NCBI GenBank assembly: GCA_900618795.1
Contig: UYJD01000009.1
Coordinates: forward strand, 186,001 to 250,000
Length of the DNA: 64,000 nt
Source of the DNA: Cyanodermella asteris
Taxonomy: Eukaryota > Ascomycota > Lecanoromycetes > Ostropales > Stictidaceae
Direction of reading: 5' to 3'
Notes under the pieces: generated by a model
Database searches by the model: none
Told to the model about the DNA's origin: nothing
The model's input: the letters and a program-made list of their open reading frames with translations, nothing else
Position numbers and translations under genes: made by a program
In this document: one piece after another, positions 29,395 to 38,118 of the stretch
Layout: each line of letters starts with the position of its first letter
Numbering within the stretch: the first letter of the stretch is position 1

Positions 29395-32055
29395 TCATCC
29401 GCCTCTAGCGTAATGACTCGTTCGTGTGAAGAATTTTGCCCCTTCAATGACCTCAGTCTCCCCATTCGCAAAATCCCAGCCCACAATCTTTGGATCCTGG
29501 CTGCAGCATATTATCCTGCGTGCATCAAACTGCAGTTTGAAAGCTCTGGCATTGCCTTGCTGTGCAGCTTGAAGCGCGGTCGCTGCTGCTGCTTGTGCAG
29601 CATGTTGTTGGGCGACGGTCATGTTCTGGAACATATTTGCAGGCATGGGCGGATGGTGGGGGTTGGGAAACTGCTGAGGCTGTTGTTGTTGTATTTGCGG
29701 ATGGACGGCGACGGGATCAGCTTGGGCATTCTGCTGATGTGCGGCTTGTTGATGAACCGCAGATGCAGGCGCTGCTTGCTGTGGTGAGGGCGTCTGACCT
29801 GGCGTATGGTTTTGGACCTGGACTGGCATCGCGCCAGTGCCTTGGTGTGTGGCGGCCGCAAGCCCGGCAGCAGCGCTCGCAGCAGATTGAGTGCTGCCAT
29901 TGCCGTTTGAGGCTGGCCCTGCGGGCGTCGCTGGGGCTGCGGGGGTAGCGTGAGCGGCATGAGGGGGGTTCATGAGCTGCAACTGCTGGGCTCGTTGTCG
30001 ACGTTGTCTTTGCATAGCTACCAGCTCAGAGGTGGCGACGAGGGGAGGACCTGCCGCTCGCAAAGCATCTGTGACTTTGTACCTTTGGCCGACGCTCCAT
30101 CGACCGCCTGGCTCGCGTCTCCATACGATCACCGTCTCATCGTAAGAACCAGACACAATTCGCGACCAGCGATTTCCACCACCTCCAGGCGGCAGCTTTG
30201 CGCCAATGGCGGATTGCAAGGGCGTTGTTTGTCGTCTTCGCCGTCGTTGCCGGCCTTCTTGACGGGCCAGACGATCGTCAATCATCTCATCAATCTGAGC
30301 ATCCAAATATGCCTGGTCAGCGAGCATGGCTTCTTCTTCAAGAGACTCGCGAGTCCCAGGTGCGTCTCCGAAGTCAGCCTGAATGGTTCGCACGAGCTTG
30401 GTGTGGCCATTCAATATACCGACTTGCGCATTGGTAGCGGGATCGAAGACGCGTATAGTTTCATCACTGCTGCCACTGACGAGCCGCGTGCCATCGTACT
30501 CGATGCAAGCAACACCCTTGATATGCATCTTACAGTTCGTCTCGATTGCACCAGTTTTCAAGTTGAAGATCTTGGCAGTGCGGTCGCCTGAACCAGATGC
30601 GAGCTGATCCTGGAAAATGTGCAACGAATTGACAGCAGCACTGTGATGGTCGAGTGTCATGAACAGCGTGTACGGCGCTAAAGGTTCCCTCTGCTCTGGG
30701 CTGAGATAGCGCTCAAAGTCCTCCACCGAATGAAATTGCGACACGTTGATGATGTAGTCCGGGAAGATGCCGCCGCCAGGAACACCTCGTGTGGGATAAT
30801 CCTCATCGCCAGGTTTCACTTGACGTCGATTAAAGATACGGACAAGTCGATCCTTTGAGCAGGTGGCTAGATAGCGTTTGTCGAAGCGTACACAGAGAAC
30901 TGCTTCGCTATGCGCATCTGTGATTTTCTGCAACAGCTTGCCGGTTGAGAACTGCCATATGCCGATGTGGTGGTCACTGCTACCAGACACAATGATATCT
31001 TCCTCGGGAGATTCGTCAAATTGTAAAGACAAAACGGAGCCTGTATGTCCTGTAAGAGGTTTCCTCGCAAGTCGTTGCGTTTCCAGATTCCAGATTCTGA
31101 TGGTCCGATCACGGCTGCCGCTGACCAAGAATTTGTCGGAGAACTGGATCGTGTAGACACACTCACTATGTGCCTCTAATGCATGATCCTTGTGTGGGAA
31201 CTGGAAACTGGTGTATCGTCCCTGCAGCCAATTCTCTTCGAGTTGGGATTTGATTCTATACAACCTTTGATAGTCGAGTCGTGAGTCGCCAGATGGTGTC
31301 TTCACAACCAGGGATCGCGAGTGGGATAGGAGTCGCGGGGTCTGCGTATCGTCTGATAGTTCCGAGCTATTCGTGTTGTACCGTTGAAGGGTCGGCAGCT
31401 GAGGTTCCGTTGGGCTTGTCATTTCCTCGTCCGTCGTCTCTACTTGCGACGGAAGATCGGAGGCCGCCACGCTGCCCGCAGTTGCAACATCGGACGGGAC
31501 GGCATCAATCCTAGATATAGTCGGCGAGACGACTCTCCTCTTCGGTCCTCTCGAATTGGCATCGCTTACAGCTCTGCGCGACAATGGTTTTCTGGTTGCA
31601 GCTCTGCCGTGGTCACGTTCGAATGCTAGCACCTTGGGTATGTTCAAATACCAGCCCTCGTTCAGGAACTTCCGCCGCCAAAGACTTGTATCAAGGACGC
31701 GTTCTCTCCAATGTCTTGCCACCGAAGAAGCGATTACCAGCATCTCTGGCTCGAGGTGCGAGAAGATCTGAGCGGTCAGCTCGGGCGGGAGAAGCGCCAC
31801 AGGATCCAGATGGAGGCGAGGCGTCAACCGCTGGACAATGTCGGCCACGGTCGATGTTCTCAAGCTGTCCAACATGCGGTATGTATGCTCTGCTCTTTCT
31901 TCCTCCGTCAGGCTCAGGAGATGGGCCTCAATTGTACGCACATCCTGCCTTTCGTTCTCGGAAGTGTGCCCCATGTTCATGTCAGAGTCTTGACCAGCCT
32001 GATCCATGGGGGCTTCGGAATAGCCTTCGTCGACTTGGGAATCGCGGAAGGCCAT
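29395..32055 (-). CDS. F-box/WD40-repeat protein
   Basis: Single exon, 886 residues from ATG 32055; upstream in-frame sequence opens only with a TTG. The F-box is near residues 83-130 (LLPPELTAQIFSHLEP, then HWRERVLDTSLWRRKF). WD40 repeats begin near 310: HSECVYTIQFSDKFLVSGSR, DRTIRIWNLETQ, GHTGSVLSLQF, SDHHIGIW, KDRLVRIF, HHSAAVNSLHIF, GDRTAKIFNLKTG, SDETIRVFDP, GHTKLVRTI, YDETVIVWRRE. The last blade appears split: an Ala/Gln/Pro-rich insert of about 150 residues precedes IICCSQDPKIVGWDF near the C terminus. Known F-box/WD40 proteins (Cdc4, Met30, Pof1/Pof11) are SCF substrate receptors recognising phosphorylated partners. I cannot decide which one this corresponds to. It shares its upstream region with CDC24. 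Confidence 0.9.
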   Translation of the reverse strand: MAFRDSQVDEGYSEAPMDQAGQDSDMNMGHTSENERQDVRTIEAHLLSLTEEERAEHTYRMLDSLRTSTVADIVQRLTPRLHLDPVALLPPELTAQIFSHLEPEMLVIASSVARHWRERVLDTSLWRRKFLNEGWYLNIPKVLAFERDHGRAATRKPLSRRAVSDANSRGPKRRVVSPTISRIDAVPSDVATAGSVAASDLPSQVETTDEEMTSPTEPQLPTLQRYNTNSSELSDDTQTPRLLSHSRSLVVKTPSGDSRLDYQRLYRIKSQLEENWLQGRYTSFQFPHKDHALEAHSECVYTIQFSDKFLVSGSRDRTIRIWNLETQRLARKPLTGHTGSVLSLQFDESPEEDIIVSGSSDHHIGIWQFSTGKLLQKITDAHSEAVLCVRFDKRYLATCSKDRLVRIFNRRQVKPGDEDYPTRGVPGGGIFPDYIINVSQFHSVEDFERYLSPEQREPLAPYTLFMTLDHHSAAVNSLHIFQDQLASGSGDRTAKIFNLKTGAIETNCKMHIKGVACIEYDGTRLVSGSSDETIRVFDPATNAQVGILNGHTKLVRTIQADFGDAPGTRESLEEEAMLADQAYLDAQIDEMIDDRLARQEGRQRRRRRQTTPLQSAIGAKLPPGGGGNRWSRIVSGSYDETVIVWRREPGGRWSVGQRYKVTDALRAAGPPLVATSELVAMQRQRRQRAQQLQLMNPPHAAHATPAAPATPAGPASNGNGSTQSAASAAAGLAAATHQGTGAMPVQVQNHTPGQTPSPQQAAPASAVHQQAAHQQNAQADPVAVHPQIQQQQPQQFPNPHHPPMPANMFQNMTVAQQHAAQAAAATALQAAQQGNARAFKLQFDARRIICCSQDPKIVGWDFANGETEVIEGAKFFTRTSHYARGG
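29560..29990 (-). repeat. Gln/Ala/Pro low-complexity insert in the WD40 protein
   Basis: CAG/CTG- and GCN-rich codons encode stretches of Ala, Gln, His and Pro between the last recognisable WD strand pair and the C-terminal WD motif. Imperfect repeats of CAA/CAG and GCA are visible. Such tracts vary between isolates and lie as loops outside the propeller. Confidence 0.75.
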
Positions 32056-33957
32056 GTTCAGGGTTTCGCTTCGTCCTTGTTGCACCGTCGCGTAGGATGT
32101 GTGTTCAAACCGGGGCTGTCAGAGGGCTGACAATTGTTGGTGTAGTCTTGCTTCCACCCATGTCCGAAAATTTCAGTACACCTGCATATACCGCGTCAGC
32201 CAGAAGCAGGAGGTAGAGGATGCAGGTCGTGAAGCAGAGAGGAAGCTCCCAAAGACGTTAGACGCCGCGGCGGCAGACGGTAGACATGCGGTGACCCATG
32301 GTATCGGAAGCCTGGTCAGTGCACGCTCCCAGCGCTAGCGTAAGTGGAGAAGCGGCATTGGGAAGATGGACGAGGGCTGTCAAGAGTTGCCTCTCTCTTA
32401 CCTGCAGAAAAGGATCTCGGTGCGACTTCAAATAGTGGCCACAATAGATGTCGGCTGCGCGAAGCCGTTGTATGGAAGCTGGTCAAAGCTGCCGAGGGTG
32501 AGCGAAGCGCCGATCTGATGTCAGGGCAGATTCCGACAGCAAGACATGCAGCTCTCGGTATCGATTTCTCATGCAGCGCGATGGCCCGGCAGCTTGGGAT
32601 ACTGTCTTGCCGTCTGCTCTGTGTTGTATGGTGCTGGGACGCTGTTTCCAAGCTTCCTTCTTCTCCGCGATTGCAGTGCGGAAGGCGGAAAAAAACTCCG
32701 CCAGGGTCCAACAGCGACCAGGGGATCTTGAGACGTATCGCAGTACTGTAAGTATCTAAAGCATGAGGTTTGGTTGGCTCAACCTGGCTGTCTTCTCATT
32801 CCACAGCCCATACTCACGAAGCGGCCGTGATTTGGAGTTCTCACGAGTGACTCCTCAGTAGTCGCGTTTGGCTCAGAGACCGGTCAATGTAGTTAGAGTC
32901 CCGCCAAACACACGACTATTCTTATACAGTCGCCTCTTATTTTTGCACGCTGTGAGATATATACGTATATATATTCGGAAGCTCCATCAGCGCGTGCACG
33001 GATCGAATTCCGGAACATGTAGAGTCTGAAACACAAATAGAAGCTCAGCTGACATGTATCTCATGGGTTGTGTGAAAGACAAGTTGCAGGATTCGGGGGG
33101 CCGACGTCCTTGCGCAGAATGGGCAGTGGCAGTGTCTGATGTCGGTGTGTGCGACGGGAAGCGGTCGAGGGACACAATATGCATCTGCGCTTCTTGGTGG
33201 TGCAATGAAACATGGGCTGGTCAGGTGTCAGGCCCCCTAGCGTCAGGAGAGGGATGTGGATGTGAACGTGTTCGATCTTATTGCACTCTGCACCCTTTTC
33301 GGCGTCTGGGCGACGCTAAACTCCTTTCTGTGCAGCTGCTACATCTTCCTGCGCCGCCTGCAGCCACCAGCGGGCAGCGCCCTTCTCGCTCCACGGCCGT
33401 CACCAGGCTAGCAAAGATATACTGCCTCCCTCCTCATCGCACACTTCCAGCATCGTCCCCACTCGTCTTGAGATGCCCTCGAACACTCCGTCACCGCCGT
33501 GAGCGCCACCGACTCCTCGCAGACAGCCGTCGCCAGTGCTGCCCACCCCGCCTTGAGATCGACAGGAGCCAGCAATCAGCATCGCAAGCATTAGAGAGCA
33601 TCCAACCAGCCGTCGACCCCGAATCCAGTCGATCCACGTCCAATCACTCCAGCTTCCGTCGACGTCGTGATCTCTCCCTCGCCGACGTCTGCAACACCTC
33701 TGTCGCCATCTGTCGCCTTGACACCGCCTGTCCCCTGCGACACTCGCCCTACCCGGCCCTGCACACAACGACACCAGCCTGACGCTCCTTCTTCCATCCT
33801 GCACGTCGATAGCACAATTACACAACATCAAAGGCTAGTTACGCTACGCTCGCTCGTTTTCTCCACATTCGCAAACTCCCCAAAAGGCTTCACCGATGCG
33901 AGGCGGCGCGCGTTGAAGTTGGGCCGCTGTGCTTAGCCTGCACAACTTTCGAGTCTG
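32056..33957. other. Shared divergent promoter region of F-box/WD40 and CDC24 genes
   Basis: About 1.9 kb between the two divergent start codons. No gene is supported, although a 242-codon frame from 33054 exists with no domain. A 16-bp perfect AT-rich palindrome centred on ACGT lies at 32957-32972. The last 500 bases before CDC24 are pyrimidine-rich and probably a long leader. Confidence 0.5.
32957..32972. repeat. AT-rich 16-bp palindrome
   Basis: ATATATACGTATATAT reads the same on both strands. It sits about 1 kb before CDC24 and 0.9 kb before the WD40 gene. It could be a chance TA repeat or a binding site; nothing further can be said. Confidence 0.45.
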
Positions 33958-36861
33958 ATGGCCATTATCCCCCAGCAGACTGCTTCCGTTCTTTTCAAGA
34001 CACAATACACAAACCAGCTAGCCAAAGGCCCCTTCCCGCTTCCCACCCCCACCATGGATATCGATCAGAGCAACATCGTCAACACAAAGGGCGGTGTGCA
34101 GAGTTCGCTATACCAGATGTGCCTGGCCCTCCGCGCACGTCTTGGAAGGGTCCCGGAGTTTGAACCATGGCTGGAAGAGATGCAGGCAGATGAAGAGGAG
34201 GAAGATGCAGATACGGACCCCGTCACATCAATGTGGAACATGTTGCGCCGCGGCCAGCCTTTGCTCACCATCTTCAACGCTGTTGGCCCCGGCAAGAAGC
34301 TAGAACTCCAGTCCTCTAAATTGGGTGCAGACAAATTTGGCAAACAAGCAACGTTCATGTTCCTGGCGGCCTGCATGAAAGAGCTAGAGTTTCCTCCACC
34401 GGAGTGTTTCATCATCACTGATCTATATGGCACAGACACTACAGGTTTTGTCAAGGTTTTACGTGTCGTCAATCGCGTGCTGGACATCGCGGAGCAGAGA
34501 GGACAACTATATCATGCCGAGGGTGCCGAATTTGGCCTCAACGACAGCAAGCCCAAGTCGCATGCGGAAAACGTCATCAACGAGATTGTCACGACGGAAA
34601 GAGACTATGTTCAGCATTTGGAGCACCTTCAAGCCTTCCAGGATCTGCTTCTTAGAGCGAACAGCCTGCCTGGCGATTCGATCCACGCCATCTTCATGAA
34701 TTTGAATCAGCTTCTCGACTTTCAGCGCAGATTTTTAATCCGAGTGGAACAGCAGAATTCTCTTGATCCGAGTTTGCAGAATTGGGGTCAGCTTTTCCAT
34801 ATGTACCAGGAACAGTTCCGCGTGTACGAGCCTTTCATCGCCAACAACACACGATGTACCGAGACGGTGAACCGAGAATGGGACAAGATCCATGCGCTCC
34901 AGCTTCCCTCCTTCTATCAGACCATGGCAGACACCCAGTCAGTTCTTCTTGGCTTTCTGTTAAAACCTTTCCAGCGTTTGGTAAAATACCCTATGCTACT
35001 GGATTCTCTTGTGAAAAAAGGAGGATACGACGCCGAAAGGGTGGAGGATTTGAAAAAAGGAATCAAAGCCACCAATGATATCCTTGAATCCGCCAACGAG
35101 GCCGTCGCACGGGAAATGCGTGTGGCAGCATCACAAGATCTGCAGGTCAGCGTCGATGATTGGAAAGGCCACCAACTGTCTGATTTCGGAGAGCTATTGA
35201 TCTTCGGCGGCCAGACTGTTTTGAAGGGCGATGGTTCTAAAGAGGTTGAGCGGGAATACAAGATCTACCTGTTCGAGAAGATTCTCCTCTGCTGCAAAGA
35301 CATCAACCCCAACAAAGCCAAGAACAAGCTGAATATGAAGTCCGCAGCGAAAGGCAGGCAGCGGCTGCAGCTCAAGGGACGTATTTGGATTTCGAACATT
35401 ACCGACATAGTCACATACAACAAAGGCCAGATGTACTTTTTGCATGTGTACTGGAGGAGCGACCCAGCAGTCGAAAACTTCATTGTTCGCTTTGCGAACA
35501 TTGAAACCCGTGACAAATGGACCAAGACTTTGCAGAAGCAGCGACACAAGGACAATCGCAAGTCTCCGGCTGGCTCGACTGCCAGTCGAAACACAAACTC
35601 TGGAATTCATGGTCATGAATCATACTTGACAGGACGCACGCTGGTAGAAGAAGATGATGTTGATGAGGACGACGATACTCGCTACACACCAACGACAAAT
35701 TCCATGAGCAGCAATGGTGGCATGCCAGGCAGCCGCAACGCCTCGAACACAAGCCTGCGTGCCCGCTCGGCGACTGGCGGTAGTGGTCCACCAGGCCACG
35801 TCCAAATGCCTCCACCAAGATTCCCCATGCCTGATCCCTATGGCTCCCAGAATGGTGCTCCCCTGCGGGTACAGACGAACGGCTTCCCTCCAGGCCAGGG
35901 GGGGACGACTCCGAGCCAACAAGACATGGGCTCATACTTCTCGCCGACCGGTGAGTCTCCTTCGTCCTCAATCCGAAGCTCACAGGCCAGCAGCTTTTTC
36001 CAGTCCCGCCAGTCTAGCAACACGAACAACAGCTGGAGCATGGAGAACGCCAAGCATATGACAGCACCGGCTCCTGCTCGGCACTACGACCAAGACAATG
36101 GGTATGTGCGAGGGCAGAGACCTTCCTTGCCTGCAGGCGGCTATCAACACCCTCCCCTGACTACATCACGAAGCCGTGAACGCTCAGCTAGCAGCCCTCA
36201 CGTGCAGGCGCCTGGAGCGGATCGACGATCTGGAGGTGCCCATGTGCGAACACCGAACGACGACGAGCCGATGCCACCTCTGCCAACACACATGCAACAG
36301 CTACGGAATCCCATCAATCGGAGCCAGAGCAACTCTCCGACAGACACATTCCGGAATGCCCGGACACCACAGCAGCCGCCGCCACTTTCCAGGAACCCAC
36401 AGACATTCCCAAACAACAATTACGAACAGGCAGCCTATGGAAGCCGTCCTGACCCACGCTATCAACAGCATCCCTCGACTCAAAGGGTGAGGTCGCCTGT
36501 GCCACCTGTTGAGCAAGTGAGTGGGATACCAGGCGTGCAGCTGCCGAGCCAGCTCCGAGTCAAGGTATCCTTCGCACCCTACCCGAGTCATGTGACCATT
36601 GTGGTGCCGAACATGATCCGTTATCAGACTCTCATCGACCGGGTTGACTCAAAGATGGAGCGAATCACGGCATGTGCAATTGCCAAAAATACAGCTCGAT
36701 TGAAGTATCGAGACTCCGATGGCGACCTTATCACGATCGGTAATGACGACGATATCAAAGATGCCGTACAAGAGTGGATGGAGGCAAATGAGGCGGCGCT
36801 TCGACAGCAGCTGATGCCGGATTTCGAGCTCCACTGGGTGGAGCTTGGCCACCAAAGATGA
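33958..36861 (+). CDS. CDC24: Cdc24, Rho GEF for Cdc42
   Basis: Single exon, 967 residues. Order of domains matches Cdc24/Scd1: a CH-like N-terminal domain (about residues 45-185, SSLYQMCLALRARLG, then PLLTIFNAVGPGKKL), a DH domain (about 200-385, ENVINEIVTTERDYVQHLEH, then LLGFLLKPFQRLVKYPMLL with the conserved KPFQR-x-x-KYP), a PH domain (about 400-535, DFGELLIFGGQTVLKG), a disordered Ser/Pro/Asn-rich linker, and a C-terminal PB1 domain (about 867-960, LRVKVSFAPYPSHVTIVVP, with the acidic OPCA loop YRDSDGDLITIGNDDDI). By known biology it activates Cdc42 at growth sites and binds the Bem1 PB1 domain, setting hyphal polarity. All elements appear intact. The flippase at 0.5-5 kb also serves polar growth in other fungi, but the two are not adjacent. 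Confidence 0.96.
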   Translation: MAIIPQQTASVLFKTQYTNQLAKGPFPLPTPTMDIDQSNIVNTKGGVQSSLYQMCLALRARLGRVPEFEPWLEEMQADEEEEDADTDPVTSMWNMLRRGQPLLTIFNAVGPGKKLELQSSKLGADKFGKQATFMFLAACMKELEFPPPECFIITDLYGTDTTGFVKVLRVVNRVLDIAEQRGQLYHAEGAEFGLNDSKPKSHAENVINEIVTTERDYVQHLEHLQAFQDLLLRANSLPGDSIHAIFMNLNQLLDFQRRFLIRVEQQNSLDPSLQNWGQLFHMYQEQFRVYEPFIANNTRCTETVNREWDKIHALQLPSFYQTMADTQSVLLGFLLKPFQRLVKYPMLLDSLVKKGGYDAERVEDLKKGIKATNDILESANEAVAREMRVAASQDLQVSVDDWKGHQLSDFGELLIFGGQTVLKGDGSKEVEREYKIYLFEKILLCCKDINPNKAKNKLNMKSAAKGRQRLQLKGRIWISNITDIVTYNKGQMYFLHVYWRSDPAVENFIVRFANIETRDKWTKTLQKQRHKDNRKSPAGSTASRNTNSGIHGHESYLTGRTLVEEDDVDEDDDTRYTPTTNSMSSNGGMPGSRNASNTSLRARSATGGSGPPGHVQMPPPRFPMPDPYGSQNGAPLRVQTNGFPPGQGGTTPSQQDMGSYFSPTGESPSSSIRSSQASSFFQSRQSSNTNNSWSMENAKHMTAPAPARHYDQDNGYVRGQRPSLPAGGYQHPPLTTSRSRERSASSPHVQAPGADRRSGGAHVRTPNDDEPMPPLPTHMQQLRNPINRSQSNSPTDTFRNARTPQQPPPLSRNPQTFPNNNYEQAAYGSRPDPRYQQHPSTQRVRSPVPPVEQVSGIPGVQLPSQLRVKVSFAPYPSHVTIVVPNMIRYQTLIDRVDSKMERITACAIAKNTARLKYRDSDGDLITIGNDDDIKDAVQEWMEANEAALRQQLMPDFELHWVELGHQR

Positions 36862-38118
36862 ATGGGAAAGGGATCCCTTGCAACACATTTTACGCTTGAA
36901 CGACAAGAGCTATCTGTATCCTCATATTTGCTTATCCAACATGTTTACTCTCCAACGCACACGCTGTCAGTCCACGCCGTGTCGGCACAATGAGCCGGTC
37001 ACATATATACCCATCTCGCACGCAACAATTGGTCGCTACTCAGCAAATCTCTTTTGAAGGCATCGCTTGGTGTCCTTTTCTCATTCGAGCGCTGCAGGCG
37101 TTGTCGGCATTCACAGAAACAGGGAGAGGCGGGAAGCGCACGAGTAATGAATTTTCTTGGGGCGTGATTGGCAATGTAGTCCCTCATTTGTGTCTTTCTC
37201 TTGTTTGAGCGGGAATCAGGAGGCAAAAATGAGCAGGCGCAAACCGCTTGCTGCTGGTGTAGATAGGAGACGAAATGCGGAGCGAGAAAATGCATGTTCG
37301 CTTTCATGATCTAGGTCGTTCATGTGACCCGTCGCGTTGAAGTTTCCAAATCAGTGGTTGAAGTGACGTTCGGAAGATACTACCTTAACTGTAATTTCAG
37401 GGCTCGTCGAGCAGTCATAGGAAGTAGGTTATCGCAGGCACGCATTTCACCAGGGCTGGTGACGGCCTAGCGACTGGTGATTGGTCAACTGCGCCACAAA
37501 GTCGCAAGTAAGTCAGTCACGTGATGAATCTGCCTTGGGCCAGGCAGCGGACGAATGAGTCAAAAGCTTCAGTTCTCACATCGCCGCCTCGTGCATCATG
37601 CATCTCCTTTTCGGCTCAACTTCAGCTCGTTCCCTGGGACCTGGCACATTTCTCTATCGACCCCTCATCTTAGTCGCTTGTAATTGGTCTCTTGGCGAGC
37701 AAGGCTGTCACTGATGCTCGTGCCTGAATGTGCTAGACCAGTCCTAATTTGGGTGCCTTGCGTCGACCTTGCAAGGCCAATCTCTATATAGGTAGTAGCC
37801 ATCCTCTTTCCCAGCATCTGTCTCTTTTGTTTTCATCGACTGACAGCCATTGGTCCAAAACTTCATTGCACCTGCCTCGAATACTTCGACATTGCTATCC
37901 TCGGTGGGAGTTTGTCCAAGCTCTTTCATGCCGAGCTCAGAATATCAAATCAAGCTACTCAAATTGCACCTGCCCTGTTGCCTTGGCCGTGTCTGAAAAG
38001 ACCATACATACCCGTCTCCTCCTGACCTCTTTGCTCCTTGATTCATCCATCTCTCATCCTCCCATTACCAGAATCGGTAGCCAACCTGGCGAGAACTAAG
38101 CAGACTGCAAGAGGAGCC
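36862..38118. other. Intergenic/leader before the VIT/vWA gene
   Basis: About 1.26 kb. It holds the 3' flank of CDC24 and the upstream region of the VIT/vWA gene. The final 75 bases stay in frame with the VIT gene without a stop and encode the histone H3-like ARTKQTAR at 38089-38112, so the true coding start may lie in this segment. Confidence 0.6.
38086..38118 (+). other. Possible CTG-initiated extension encoding H3 tail residues 1-8
   Basis: CTG at 38086 is followed in frame by codons for ARTKQTAR-GA and then the first ATG at 38119. The context has A at -3 (38083) and G at +4, good for initiation. Starting here would give Met-Ala-Arg-Thr-Lys-Gln-Thr-Ala-Arg, the exact start of histone H3, and Met removal before Ala would expose Ala1. 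The alternative is an upstream exon spliced into this frame, for example through the CCATTACCAG acceptor at 38071. Neither is proven from sequence. Confidence 0.5.

Noticed and set aside
33054-33782. 242-codon plus-strand open frame before CDC24
   Set aside because: Pyrimidine-rich leader sequence read as Ser/Arg/Pro-rich peptide; no motif and no splice continuation into CDC24.
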